A stretch of DNA of 64,000 nt from Brachyspira alvinipulli ATCC 51933 (GCF_000518245.1 NZ_JADF01000008.1:276043-340042), one strand, 5' to 3'; counted from the first letter of the stretch, positions 35,965 through 45,657 are shown. Made by a program: numbers and translations. The notes: generated by a model not told the origin, from the sequence alone.

Positions 35965-36612
35965 TTAATTTCCTCTTAATTTATTAATAGTGTCTTTTTT
36001 ATTATCACTATCAATTATAGCACTTCCAGCTACAAGAAAATTAGCACCAGCCTCTAATACTTTATCACAAGTTTTTAAATTAACTCCGCCATCAACTGCA
36101 AGAATTATATTTCTATTTCCTATTAATTTTCTAGCTTCTTTGATTTTATTTAAAGATGATTCAATAAATTTCTGTCCGCCAAATCCTGGATTAACGCTCA
36201 TTATAAGCAAATAGTCAATATCATCAATAATAGGCTCTACTACATCAACTCTAGTATGAGGATTAAGTACAATACCTGCTTTTATATTATGTGCTTTTAT
36301 CTGATAAATTAATCTATGTATATGAATATTACCTTCAAAATGAACGCTTATAATATCGCACCCTGCCTTAGCAAAATCATCAATATGCTTTTCAGGATTT
36401 ACTATCATAAGATGAGCATCAAGAGGTATTTTACTAATCTTTTTTATATCAGAAACTACTTTAGCACCAAATGTAATCTGCGGAACAAATACTCCGTCCA
36501 TTATATCCAAATGAAGATAATCGCTTCCTGAGTCTTCAAGTTCCTTTATTGTATTTTCCAAATTAGAAAATGATGCTGTTAATATTGAAGGTGCTATTAA
36601 TATTTTATTCAT
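35965..36612 (-). CDS. rpe: Ribulose-phosphate 3-epimerase
   Basis: A 215-residue TIM-barrel enzyme of the pentose phosphate pathway that interconverts ribulose- and xylulose-5-phosphate. Metal-binding residues are in LHLDIMDGVFVPQ and DAHLMI; later strands give MSVNPGFGGQ and LAVDGGVN. Full length. It follows rnc by 13 bases on the same strand and is probably co-transcribed with it. Confidence 0.95.
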   Translation of the reverse strand: MNKILIAPSILTASFSNLENTIKELEDSGSDYLHLDIMDGVFVPQITFGAKVVSDIKKISKIPLDAHLMIVNPEKHIDDFAKAGCDIISVHFEGNIHIHRLIYQIKAHNIKAGIVLNPHTRVDVVEPIIDDIDYLLIMSVNPGFGGQKFIESSLNKIKEARKLIGNRNIILAVDGGVNLKTCDKVLEAGANFLVAGSAIIDSDNKKDTINKLRGN

Positions 36613-36625
36613 ATATTTTCCTATG

Positions 36626-37363
36626 TTATTTATTTTGTTTGTTTCTTTTTATTGCATTGCTTACTGTCTCTATTTTATCTAATGCACTTTTTGCTGCTTC
36701 AGTCTCAGCCTCTTTCTTACTCCTTCCAAACCCAATAGAAAAAATATTGTTATTAACATAAACTTCTGCTTTAAACATTTCATCATGATTTTCATTATCA
36801 GATACATATTCAAAAGATTTATAAATAGGACTTATTTTATGTTTTTTCTGTATAAGTTCTTGAAATATAGTTTTATAATCTTTATCAAAGTTTTCTATAT
36901 CTAATTTTTTAAGTTTTTCTTTATAAGCCATCATAACAAATTTAGAAGCATTATCTATTCCGGAATCCAAATATATAGCTCCTACAATAGCTTCAAATAA
37001 ATCCTCAAGCATATTAGCTCTATAGCGTCCTCCGGAAACCTCTTCTCCATGACCTAAAAGCAAAAAATCACCTAATTTAAGTTCTTTTGAAAGTTCGGAT
37101 AATGACTTCTGAGATACTAAAGATGATTTTACCTTTGATAATAAACCCTCTTTACTTGTATCATATTTTTTAAATAAATAATCAGATATTATTAAAGAAA
37201 GCACAGAGTCGCCTAAAAACTCAAGTCTTTGATTATATTTCATCTTTTTTTTGGATTCATTGGCATAAGTTCTATGAGTTATGGCCTCCAAGAGATAAGC
37301 TCTATTTTTAAACTCATATTTTATAGCTTTCTGACAATTATTTAATATTTCTTCTAAATTCAT
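36626..37363 (-). CDS. rnc: Ribonuclease III
   Basis: A 245-residue double-strand RNA nuclease for rRNA and mRNA processing. The endonuclease signature RLEFLGDSVLSLIISDYLF is near residues 45-63, the second acidic site in DLFEAIVGAIYLDSG is near 116-130, and the C-terminal dsRNA-binding domain (FQELIQKKHKISPIY ... AETEAAKSALDKI) covers 160-235. Full length. First gene of an rnc-rpe pair. Confidence 0.96.
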   Translation of the reverse strand: MNLEEILNNCQKAIKYEFKNRAYLLEAITHRTYANESKKKMKYNQRLEFLGDSVLSLIISDYLFKKYDTSKEGLLSKVKSSLVSQKSLSELSKELKLGDFLLLGHGEEVSGGRYRANMLEDLFEAIVGAIYLDSGIDNASKFVMMAYKEKLKKLDIENFDKDYKTIFQELIQKKHKISPIYKSFEYVSDNENHDEMFKAEVYVNNNIFSIGFGRSKKEAETEAAKSALDKIETVSNAIKRNKQNK

Positions 37364-37392
37364 TCTGTATGCTGCCTAATAATATAGCATTT

Positions 37393-37420
37393 ATCATACT
37401 ATGAAAAAAAATACAGTCAA
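37393..37420 (-). promoter_or_regulatory. Promoter of rnc-rpe
   Basis: TTGACT, 16 bases, TATGAT on the minus strand, about 30 bases before the rnc ATG. Confidence 0.5.
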
Positions 37421-37478
37421 GAAATAAATATAATTTTTTGATATTTTTTATTATTTTAATTAAATATTAATTAATTAT

Positions 37479-38933
37479 TTAACTGCCGAATATATTTGAA
37501 TACATATTTCCAGTAATCTCTTTTACAGAACCCATTGAAGAATCATAGTACCAATTATAATCAAATAAACTCTTTCCAACATTAAACATAGGGGTACTTC
37601 CTACTATAAGAGAATAAAACCTATTTTCATTTTTCTTTTGTTCCATTACTAATTTATAATCATTGTCAGTAAATTCATTAAAAACAAAATCAGAAATAAA
37701 AATTAAATCAGATTTTTTATAATTCTCGGTATTCATAGTTTTTATAGCATGCCTTAATGCTGGTATAGGATCAGTTCCGCCATTAAAACTTAATCTTAAA
37801 AACTCTATTAAATTGTCCATAGTACTAGGGTATGTTAAATCCATAGTTTCTATTTGCGTACTAAAATTTATAAGATAACAATTTCTTTTCTGCTTCATTG
37901 CACGAGTAGCCAAATATAATGTAACAGCCTTTGAAACAGTTTCAGGAACTCCGCTCATAGATCCGCTTGTATCAACACATATTATAATAGGACCTTTCTT
38001 ATCTTCTTCTTCTACTTGAATTTCTTCTTCAATATATCTATCATAATAAGAGTCAATATATCCTTCCTTCTTAAAAGTTAAAAGTCTATTCTCAAAATAT
38101 TTTACTCCAAATAAAGTTTCAAGCACTCCTTCAGCTAAAAGCAGTTTCTCCTGAGGAAGTATATTATGTATATCCCTAGAATAAGTTATACCAACAATCT
38201 CCTCTTCTGAATTAATATCTCTTATTTTTGTGATGAATGTTTCTTTTCTTAAAATCTTTTCTGTTTTTATAGTTTCTTCAGACCTTATAAATCTACCAAG
38301 CATATCGCATAATCTTTTTATATCTGAATTTTCTTTTAATAAATTTAAAAGTCTTTTTATATATTCAATATCTCTTTTTAATAATTTTCCTATACTCAAA
38401 TCAAATAATAATCCCGTATCTTCTCCAAATATATCCTGTATATATTTCAAATTATTCAAATAATCAAAAAATTTTTCCATATCTTGAAAAAATTTTTTTC
38501 TGTATTTATCTATTTCATTTAATACCCAATTCATATATTGCTTATCAAGTTCATCTTTCCAACTATTTAAAACTGATTTTCTAATAGCTATTATCTCATT
38601 ATTATATTCATCTTTTTCTAAAGAATCTATTTTTGAATAGAAGAAGTCAGCATTATTATCGCCTGCAATTAATCTATAATTTTCAATATCATTAAAAAGA
38701 GCTTCCTTATCAGCTTCATTTTCTATAAAACTATTTTTAGCTTCTTCATAAACAGAATATGAATCTTTAAATGGATTATCATTTTTTAAATGTTTTTCTA
38801 AATTATAATTAAAATCATTTATTTTCTTAGTAATTTCTTTTTGTATGTCATTATTGCTCATAAAAATATCATACTGAGAAAATCTTTCTTTTAATATATA
38901 TTTAGTTTCTTTTAAAATATCATCAATATTCAT
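37479..38933 (-). CDS. VWA-domain protein, ViaA-like
   Basis: A 484-residue protein with an alpha-helical N-terminal half and a C-terminal von Willebrand A domain. The metal site is ICVDTSGSMSG, followed by GGTDPIPAL and FISDFVF. ViaA (YieM) of E. coli has this plan. It starts eight bases after a MoxR-type ATPase, the RavA-ViaA arrangement. In other bacteria such pairs help insert metals or mature large complexes, including respiratory ones. The target here is unknown. Cytoplasmic. Confidence 0.86.
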   Translation of the reverse strand: MNIDDILKETKYILKERFSQYDIFMSNNDIQKEITKKINDFNYNLEKHLKNDNPFKDSYSVYEEAKNSFIENEADKEALFNDIENYRLIAGDNNADFFYSKIDSLEKDEYNNEIIAIRKSVLNSWKDELDKQYMNWVLNEIDKYRKKFFQDMEKFFDYLNNLKYIQDIFGEDTGLLFDLSIGKLLKRDIEYIKRLLNLLKENSDIKRLCDMLGRFIRSEETIKTEKILRKETFITKIRDINSEEEIVGITYSRDIHNILPQEKLLLAEGVLETLFGVKYFENRLLTFKKEGYIDSYYDRYIEEEIQVEEEDKKGPIIICVDTSGSMSGVPETVSKAVTLYLATRAMKQKRNCYLINFSTQIETMDLTYPSTMDNLIEFLRLSFNGGTDPIPALRHAIKTMNTENYKKSDLIFISDFVFNEFTDNDYKLVMEQKKNENRFYSLIVGSTPMFNVGKSLFDYNWYYDSSMGSVKEITGNMYSNIFGS

Positions 38934-38941
38934 GAAAAACC

Positions 38942-40603
38942 TTAATAATTACTATTTAATTTCTCTATACAATGCTCAATATTAATTTTAAGAGATTTCA
39001 AACTAGATAAATAATCATTATTATAAATAGACTTCTGTATATATTTTTCATTTATAAAAACACTGTCACACTTTTCAATCATAGATTCCAAATCACTTTC
39101 ATAAGACTCTATTTTATTATTTAATGTATTAAGCAAATCAGAGCAAACATACATATAACTATTTCTTTTATTGTATTCTATAGGTTTTATATCCCCTTTT
39201 CTAAACTTAAAAGGAATAGATACATTTAATGATAATACTACATCTCCATTTTGATCAACAAAACGGTTGTAATAACTATTAGTTTTTATATTAATAGTAT
39301 TTGAATCTATCAATGAACAAAATACACTATCGGCTACAATATAATCACTAGAATTTTTCAAATTACTGTAATTATTATATCTTGGGCTTCTGCTGCTTGC
39401 ATTATTAAAAGCATCATTCTCATATACATTTATTAAAGGACTAAATTGCGTATTATTATTAATTTTATCAATTTCAATATAAAATTTTACACTACTCATA
39501 CTATTATTTCCATACGTATTTTTATATTCATAAAATACATCTATACCAAAATACTTTTTACCATTTATATTAATTTCATTTTCATATTCATCTCTGTCAC
39601 TTATAGAATCTTTATCTATATTTGTTTTAATTTCTTCTGCTTCATCATATATTTTATCATAATCAAATTCATCAATATTATCATTCAAAAAACGCATTAT
39701 AGATTTTTTCACTATGCTATTAACAGCTTTAATATTTTCCTCCAATGTCCATATACAATTAGAAATTAAAAAACAGTCAAAAGGTAGTATTTCTTTTCTA
39801 TCTGAAAAATATGCAGAAGCCTTTAATATATAAACAATATTCTTCCACCTTCTATCAGAAATATAAATAGGTTCATTATTGCCGTTATTATATTCATCTA
39901 TTTCATTTTTTATTGAAATTATAATATTGATAATATTAGAAGGAACTTCCACTTCTTCTATATTACTTTTTAAACTTTCCAAATATTCAGCTGATATTTT
40001 ATCTTCTTCATTTAAATTAGCATTAAAATCAACATCTTTATCAACTATCAATGATTTAAAATTATCTATATCTTCTGCAGGATTAACTAATAAACGCATT
40101 ATAAATCTGTCATACATTGCCTCAAGTCCTTGACCTTTAGTAGGAGTTTCATTACTTGATGCAACTAATATTTTTAAAGGAACTTTTTCTTCAACACTTC
40201 CATTTCTGTATATTTTTTCATTTATTATAGTTAATAATGTATTTAATATTGCAGGACTGCTTTTCCAAATTTCATCTAAAAATACAAAATCAGCTTTTGG
40301 CAAATAACCTTCTGTCTGTCTTTCAAATTTATCTTCTTTTAATTTTGATAAGCTTACAGGGCCGAAAACATCTTCAGGGGTTGTAAATCTGTTCATAAGC
40401 TGACCAAAATATTTTGAATCTTTAAAAGCTGAAGCTATTCTTCTTACAATTAAACTTTTAGCTGTACCTGGAGGGCCGTATAAAAATACTGATTTTCCAG
40501 CCAAAGCACATAAAAAAGTAAATGATATAATATCCTCTTTTTCATACAGTCCTTCTGAAAGTTTTTTAATAATACCGTTTATTTTTTCTTTGTTTAAATC
40601 CAT
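38942..40603 (-). CDS. MoxR-family AAA+ ATPase, RavA-like
   Basis: A 553-residue ATPase: Walker A GPPGTAKSLIVRR (about residues 40-52), Walker B FVFLDEIWKS, sensor 1 LVASSNETP, and an arginine finger region YDRFIMRLLV. After the AAA+ core (to about residue 300) comes a C-terminal domain with beta-rich, Asn-rich sequence, larger than the usual RavA tail. MoxR ATPases act as chaperones for co-factor loading with a VWA partner, which lies directly downstream. First gene of the pair. Confidence 0.9.
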   Translation of the reverse strand: MDLNKEKINGIIKKLSEGLYEKEDIISFTFLCALAGKSVFLYGPPGTAKSLIVRRIASAFKDSKYFGQLMNRFTTPEDVFGPVSLSKLKEDKFERQTEGYLPKADFVFLDEIWKSSPAILNTLLTIINEKIYRNGSVEEKVPLKILVASSNETPTKGQGLEAMYDRFIMRLLVNPAEDIDNFKSLIVDKDVDFNANLNEEDKISAEYLESLKSNIEEVEVPSNIINIIISIKNEIDEYNNGNNEPIYISDRRWKNIVYILKASAYFSDRKEILPFDCFLISNCIWTLEENIKAVNSIVKKSIMRFLNDNIDEFDYDKIYDEAEEIKTNIDKDSISDRDEYENEININGKKYFGIDVFYEYKNTYGNNSMSSVKFYIEIDKINNNTQFSPLINVYENDAFNNASSRSPRYNNYSNLKNSSDYIVADSVFCSLIDSNTINIKTNSYYNRFVDQNGDVVLSLNVSIPFKFRKGDIKPIEYNKRNSYMYVCSDLLNTLNNKIESYESDLESMIEKCDSVFINEKYIQKSIYNNDYLSSLKSLKINIEHCIEKLNSNY

Positions 40604-40840
40604 ATATAGTACCTTTAATTTGTCATATTTATAATTATAATAATAATATCATTAATGGCAATATACTATATTAATTATGCCATATAAGTTTAAATATATA
40701 CTTATATAGATATATAATAAATACAATACATTTCAAACATATTTTATTTTACAATTTTATAATTGTTTTTTTACTTTATATATATTATAATGTTTTGTAC
40801 TTATATTATATTTTTTATCAACATAATCAAAAGGAATAAA

Positions 40841-41791
40841 ATGATATCAGTAGAGAAATTGAATAAATATTATGGTGATTTTCATGCTTTAAAAGGCGTA
40901 AGTTTTGAAATAAATGCTGGAGAAATTGTAGGAATACTTGGACCTAATGGAGCCGGAAAGTCTACTACTTTAAGAATATTAACATGTTATCTTTCACCTA
41001 CAAGCGGTAATGCTATTATAGACGGTAAAAGCATATTAAACAATGAAAGAGAGGTGAAAAAGGTTATAGGATATTTGCCTGAATCAGCACCTCTTTATGA
41101 TGATATGTGCGTGTTTGATTATCTTGTTTATATGGCAGAGATTCAGGAACTTGAGAGAAGCAGATTAACAGAAAGACTTAATTATGTAGTAGAAGCATGC
41201 AGTTTAAAAGATGTTATATCAAAGTCAATCGGAGAGCTTTCAAAAGGTTATAAACAGCGTGTAGGTATTGCAGGAGCTATTATACATGATCCTAAAATAC
41301 TTATATTAGATGAACCTACTAACGGACTTGACCCTAACCAAATAGTAGAAATAAGAGAGCTTATTAAAGAACTTGGAAAAGAAAAAACTGTTCTTATATC
41401 AACTCATATATTAAGTGAAGTTGAAGCTACTTGTTCCAGAGCTATTATTATAAATCAAGGAAATGTTATAGCAGATGCTGATCCTAAACACTTGAGTTTA
41501 AATGATACAAGTAAAGAGAATAGAGTATCAACAAAAATAAAATTATCTATAAAAACTAATGATGATAATAATAAAATAATAGAAAAATTAAAAACTATAG
41601 AAAATGTTTATGATGCTAAAATTGAAGATAACGGTAATCTAAAAGATATTGTTATATTTTCCAATGATGAAGAACCTAGAGAAAAGATATATGTATTCAT
41701 AAAAAATACTGATTGGATAATATATGAAATGACAAAAGAAAAACAAAATTTAGAAGCCGTATTCCATACATTAACAAAAGGAGACAAATAA
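40841..41791 (+). CDS. ABC transporter ATP-binding protein (GldA/NatA-like)
   Basis: A 316-residue ATPase. Walker A is GPNGAGKSTT, the Q loop GYLPESAPLYDDM, the signature LSKGYKQR, Walker B ILILDEPTNGLDPNQ and the H-loop STHILSE. An extra C-terminal domain of about 90 residues follows. Start ATG 40841 has AAAGGA upstream; the frame is open upstream but only into AT-rich leader. It forms a three-gene unit with the permease and DUF4340 gene, with no spacing between it and the permease. The group includes GldA of gliding bacteria and Na+ or lantibiotic exporters. Confidence 0.92.
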   Translation: MISVEKLNKYYGDFHALKGVSFEINAGEIVGILGPNGAGKSTTLRILTCYLSPTSGNAIIDGKSILNNEREVKKVIGYLPESAPLYDDMCVFDYLVYMAEIQELERSRLTERLNYVVEACSLKDVISKSIGELSKGYKQRVGIAGAIIHDPKILILDEPTNGLDPNQIVEIRELIKELGKEKTVLISTHILSEVEATCSRAIIINQGNVIADADPKHLSLNDTSKENRVSTKIKLSIKTNDDNNKIIEKLKTIENVYDAKIEDNGNLKDIVIFSNDEEPREKIYVFIKNTDWIIYEMTKEKQNLEAVFHTLTKGDK

Positions 41792-42514
41792 GTGGAAAAC
41801 ATTTTTTCATTAAATAAATCAAATATTATATTAAAAAAAGAATTAAGACATATATTCTTTTCTCCAATAGCATATATATTTTCAGCAATATTTTTAATAG
41901 TAAGCGGAGTATATTTTTTCTCAAGATTTTTTATACTTCAGCAGAATGATATGCAGGATTTTTTCGGTATACTGCCTTTGATTCTATCACTAATAATACC
42001 TCCTATAACTATGGGATTATTATCAAGTGAGTTTTCAAGCGGTTCTTATGAGCTTATAAGCACTCAGTCAGTTTCATCATTAGAAATTATATTAGGAAAA
42101 TTCTGTTCTGCTGTGATATTTATGCTTTTTGCGCTAGTTCCAACTATACTCTACCCTATCACATTAATATTTTTGGGAAGATTAGACTTAGGACCTGTTA
42201 TTGCAGGATATATTGGAAGTGTATTTCTTATTATGGCTTTATGTGCTATAGGAATATTTGCATCATCTACTACAAAAAATCAAATAGTAGCATTAATTGT
42301 AGGGCTTGCAATTATGATATCTTTGAACATGTTTTTAAGATATTTAACTCTGCTTTTTCCTTCTATAGTTAATATTATAGAAGTTATTAGCGGAGATTAT
42401 CATTTTGCAAACATTTCAAGAGGAGTATTAGATTTAAGAGATATTGTTTATTTCTTGTCCGTTACTGTTATATTTTTATATTTAGCTAATATTATGCTGG
42501 AAAATAGAAAATAA
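41792..42514 (+). CDS. ABC transporter permease (GldF/ABC-2 type)
   Basis: A 240-residue membrane protein with six helices, ABC-2 / GldF type: KKELRHIFFSPIAYIFSAIF at the N terminus, then TMGLLSSEFSSGSYELISTQ and a last helix near the C terminus. GTG start directly on the TAA of the ATPase gene, with AGGAG nine bases upstream, so translation is probably coupled. It is expected to pair with the ATPase upstream as a homodimer exporter. Confidence 0.9.
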   Translation: MENIFSLNKSNIILKKELRHIFFSPIAYIFSAIFLIVSGVYFFSRFFILQQNDMQDFFGILPLILSLIIPPITMGLLSSEFSSGSYELISTQSVSSLEIILGKFCSAVIFMLFALVPTILYPITLIFLGRLDLGPVIAGYIGSVFLIMALCAIGIFASSTTKNQIVALIVGLAIMISLNMFLRYLTLLFPSIVNIIEVISGDYHFANISRGVLDLRDIVYFLSVTVIFLYLANIMLENRK

Positions 42515-42556
42515 TTTACGATATAAAAAATCAAAATAAAAAAATAGGATAAAAAA

Positions 42557-43585
42557 ATGAATAAGAACGTTACAAAAATTATAATTCTTCTTGTGGTATT
42601 AGCTGTAATAGGTGTTATAGCATTTTTCACCACAAAACAAAAACGTATAGAAACTGAGGCAAATAAACCAAGAACTCAGATTTTTGAACTTAATGAAACA
42701 AATGTAACAAAATATGAATTAAGATATTCAGAAGAGCCAATAATAGTAGAAAAAATAGATGAAACTTGGAAAGTAACATCTCCTTCTAATAATTATAAAA
42801 TAGACCAATTAGAGGCTTTTGCTAATGTTAAAAACTTTAATACTTTGAATATTGATATGATTATAACAAATCTTAGTGAAATTGAATCATTTGGACTTGA
42901 AAACCCAAGCAATGAATTTACAGTTTGGGAAGGAAATAAAGAATATAAAATATTTGTAGGAAATAAAACAGCTGATGAAGAAAGATATTATGTAAAATAC
43001 AATGATGAATATTTTAGTGTTGAACTCGTATATATAGAAGCACTTAAAAAAACTATTGATATGTTAAGAGATAAAATAATATTTGATAAACCTATATATA
43101 TAGATTCTGTTCTTAAAGTTGAAAGCAATATCAGAGATTATACAAATGTTATAAAGAAAGAAAACAGAACTAATTGGGTTGTTGAAGGAATAGAAGAAGA
43201 AATAAGTTTAGATAGAGCATACAGAGATTATGAAACATTATCTTTAGTTAAAGCAATTGGATTTGTTAATGATGACAATATGAAACAATATTTAGAGAGA
43301 TTATTCAAAATTCCAGATGCAAAAATTACAATCTTTATGGAAGATAACACCAAAAAAGAGTATACTTTAGTTTATGATAATAATGAAGGCAAAGTATATG
43401 TAAAACCAGAAAGCGGTATAATTTATGAAGTAGACTATTCTATATACAATGCTGCTATGCGCGGAAAAGAATATTATATAAAAACAGAAGAAGATGAAAA
43501 AGAAGCCAATAATATGGAAGATGATCCTTATATGGATACAGCAGAAGATAGTATGAGATTAGATGAGAATATACAACAGCAATAA
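42557..43585 (+). CDS. DUF4340 domain membrane-anchored protein
   Basis: A 342-residue protein with one N-terminal membrane helix (about residues 5-25) and an extracytoplasmic part: ISVELVYIEALKK-like segments and WEGNKEYKIFVGNKTADEERY, typical of DUF4340. The C terminus is very acidic. DUF4340 proteins travel with GldF/GldG-type ABC permeases in spirochaetes and others; their role is unknown. A separate GldG protein, often present in such units, is missing here. It starts 42 bases after the permease. Confidence 0.84.
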   Translation: MNKNVTKIIILLVVLAVIGVIAFFTTKQKRIETEANKPRTQIFELNETNVTKYELRYSEEPIIVEKIDETWKVTSPSNNYKIDQLEAFANVKNFNTLNIDMIITNLSEIESFGLENPSNEFTVWEGNKEYKIFVGNKTADEERYYVKYNDEYFSVELVYIEALKKTIDMLRDKIIFDKPIYIDSVLKVESNIRDYTNVIKKENRTNWVVEGIEEEISLDRAYRDYETLSLVKAIGFVNDDNMKQYLERLFKIPDAKITIFMEDNTKKEYTLVYDNNEGKVYVKPESGIIYEVDYSIYNAAMRGKEYYIKTEEDEKEANNMEDDPYMDTAEDSMRLDENIQQQ

Positions 43586-43622
43586 TTTTAATAAAAATAT
43601 TTATTAAAAAAGGAAGTAATTT

Positions 43623-44180
43623 ATGAAAAAGCAAATACCTAATTTACTAAGTATTAGCAGAATAGTTTTATCTCCGCTTGTTATATTTCTGTACTTTTAT
43701 AATTCTATGATAAGTGCAGTATTAGCATTAATATTTCTTATAATACTAGAAATAACAGACGCTTTAGATGGTGCTATGGCTAGAAAATTAAATTTGGTAA
43801 GTGATTTAGGTAAAGTTCTTGATCCATTTGCTGATACAGTATTTCATATAACAATGTTTACAATATTTTTATATGAAGGTTCTATGCCTATATGGATGTA
43901 TATAATTTCACTTTACAGAGATATGTTTTCAATGTTCATAAGGATTTTAGGTGGATTAAGAGGTTTTGCTGTTGCTGCTAAATTTAGCGGTAAATTAAAA
44001 ACAGCATCAAGAGCAGCTGCAGTAATTATAATATTTCTTATAAAAATATTGAAGCATACTGATATAGTTCTTCCTTATGATCAAATAACATATTATAGCT
44101 TGTTGATAGTAACAATAATAACAATATATTCATTTTTTGATTATATGCCTTTAATAACAGGAAAAGCAAATAAAAAATAA
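43623..44180 (+). CDS. pgsA: CDP-diacylglycerol-glycerol-3-phosphate 3-phosphatidyltransferase
   Basis: A 185-residue inner-membrane CDP-alcohol phosphatidyltransferase. The catalytic pattern D-G-x2-A-R-x8-G-x3-D-x3-D is present as DGAMARKLNLVSDLGKVLDPFAD. PgsA makes phosphatidylglycerol phosphate; the same fold includes phosphatidylserine and cardiolipin synthases, but length and N terminus (NLLSISRIVLSPLVIFL) fit PgsA. The gene lies 37 bases after the DUF4340 gene and ends the plus-strand run. Confidence 0.88.
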   Translation: MKKQIPNLLSISRIVLSPLVIFLYFYNSMISAVLALIFLIILEITDALDGAMARKLNLVSDLGKVLDPFADTVFHITMFTIFLYEGSMPIWMYIISLYRDMFSMFIRILGGLRGFAVAAKFSGKLKTASRAAAVIIIFLIKILKHTDIVLPYDQITYYSLLIVTIITIYSFFDYMPLITGKANKK

Positions 44181-44218
44181 TAATTATTATTACTAGTGAT
44201 AAAGTTTCTTAAAAAATA

Positions 44219-44252
44219 ATGGGTATTCATAAATATTTGAATACCCATTTTT
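44219..44252 (+). terminator. Intrinsic terminator after pgsA, probably two-way
   Basis: ATGGGTATTCA pairs with TGAATACCCAT (11 pairs), then five T residues on the plus strand; the minus strand also reads into a T-rich tract, so it can serve the convergent gene ending at 44286. Confidence 0.85.
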
Positions 44253-44285
44253 ATATATAATAAATATTAAATTATAGTTCTAAAA

Positions 44286-44849
44286 TTAGAACCAATACCT
44301 AAAACCAAAATCTCCATAAAATCTAAAGAATTTAGAAAATGTCCATCCGCTGCTGCTTGGATACCATCCAAAAGTCCTAAACCCATCATTACCAACTGCT
44401 AGAACACTTAAACCATGAGTAACTTGCAAAAATATTTCCCAATCTCTATCAAGTATAAATGAAAAGCCTAAAGGAAGCCTAAAATTTGCCTCTATATTCC
44501 AATAATTATTTCCAAATTCCATTACACCTTCTACACCAGGTCCAAAATACAACCAAACATGAGACTCTCCAAGCATTCCTAATCTATGTTTTAATCCCCA
44601 CCAATCTGCACTAGCACTGAGTCCAAAAAAAGCAAAGCCTGTTGATGATAGACCTATATTAAGTATTCCTCCAAACATAAATGGAACAACATCAAATTTA
44701 CCAGTTACACCTAAAGATACTTGAGTTGGAAAACCAGCTCTTATAAAAAATCCTGCACTTTCTCCATTAGGATAAAAAGAGTATAATTTATTAAAAACTG
44801 ATGTAAAGGACATCATAATAAATATATATATTATTATTTTTTTAGTCAT
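44286..44849 (-). CDS. Outer-membrane beta-barrel-like exported protein
   Basis: A 187-residue protein with an N-terminal signal and then alternating aromatic/glycine strands, ending FRFYGDFGFRYWF. A C-terminal aromatic residue is usual for outer-membrane barrels. The core SADWWGLKHRLGMLGESHVW is shared with the next gene. Start ATG 44849; a TTG upstream is unlikely. Function unknown; it could be a small porin or a lipid-binding barrel. Paralogue of 44968-45543. Confidence 0.7.
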   Translation of the reverse strand: MTKKIIIYIFIMMSFTSVFNKLYSFYPNGESAGFFIRAGFPTQVSLGVTGKFDVVPFMFGGILNIGLSSTGFAFFGLSASADWWGLKHRLGMLGESHVWLYFGPGVEGVMEFGNNYWNIEANFRLPLGFSFILDRDWEIFLQVTHGLSVLAVGNDGFRTFGWYPSSSGWTFSKFFRFYGDFGFRYWF

Positions 44850-44910
44850 CGCAATCAAGTCCAAAATATTTTATTTAAAAATATAAAAAATAATAGAAAA
44901 AAGTAAAGTA

Positions 44911-44939
44911 AAATAAAAGCCCCGTAATTAAACGGGGCT
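44911..44939 (-). terminator. GC-rich intrinsic terminator after the second barrel gene
   Basis: AGCCCCGT pairs with ACGGGGCT (eight pairs, six-base loop), then a TTTTATTTTACTT tract on the minus strand, 29 bases past the stop at 44968. Confidence 0.87.
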
Positions 44940-44967
44940 ATAATTTCTTAAATAAAATTTATTAAAT

Positions 44968-45543
44968 TTAGAACCAATATCTAAATCCAACTTGGAATGC
45001 TATGTGTAAGAAATTACCGAAATACCATCTGTCTCTGTCTCTATTTCCAAGGTATATACCAAGTATTGAAACTCCGTCTCCATCAGCATGTAAAACGTTA
45101 AGAGTAGGTGCAGGCTCTAAGAATATTTCCCATTTTTGTTTAATTAAGAAAGAAAAACCTATAGGCATTCTTAAACCGGCATTAATTGACCATATACCAT
45201 GGGAACCAAAAGCAAAATCAGCAGCAAGCCCTGGTCCTAAATAGAAATGAACATCAGACTCACCAGCCTGACCCAAAGGTATTTTTAAACCCCACCAATC
45301 CATAGTTAAACCAACACCAAAATATTGATAATGAGGATTGAATAAACCTGCTACAGCTTGAACACCAAACATCAAAGGAACACCGTCAAACTGACCTACT
45401 AATGCTAAACCTTGATTAGGATATCCAAAAAATAATGAAGCTCCTATTGCAGCACCGTCAGAATAAGCAGCTTGTGCTTTGTTAGGCATAGCAACTGCTA
45501 AAATTAATATCATAGCAGAGATAAGTGTAATCTTTTTAAACAT
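44968..45543 (-). CDS. Outer-membrane beta-barrel-like exported protein (paralogue)
   Basis: A 191-residue protein: signal MFKKITLISAMILILAVAMP ending in an AQA-A-type cleavage site, then barrel-like strands with GLTMDWWGLKIPLGQAGESD and a C terminus HIAFQVGFRYWF. Start ATG 45543 has GGAG eight bases upstream; the in-frame ATG at 45555 overlaps that ribosome site. About one third of positions match the gene at 44286. An abundant-protein-like GC-rich terminator follows. Function unknown. Confidence 0.74.
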   Translation of the reverse strand: MFKKITLISAMILILAVAMPNKAQAAYSDGAAIGASLFFGYPNQGLALVGQFDGVPLMFGVQAVAGLFNPHYQYFGVGLTMDWWGLKIPLGQAGESDVHFYLGPGLAADFAFGSHGIWSINAGLRMPIGFSFLIKQKWEIFLEPAPTLNVLHADGDGVSILGIYLGNRDRDRWYFGNFLHIAFQVGFRYWF

Positions 45544-45657
45544 AATATTCTCCATTTTTTATATATCTACACTATACAATCTATGTCTAAAAATGTCAAC
45601 AAGTAACATAACTAATTAAACATAATATCTATTAAATAATAACAAGAAAAAACAAAA

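Noticed and set aside
40763-40840. 26-codon N-terminal extension of the ABC ATPase
   Set aside because: AT-rich leader; the ribosome site AAAGGA and the family start both point to 40841.
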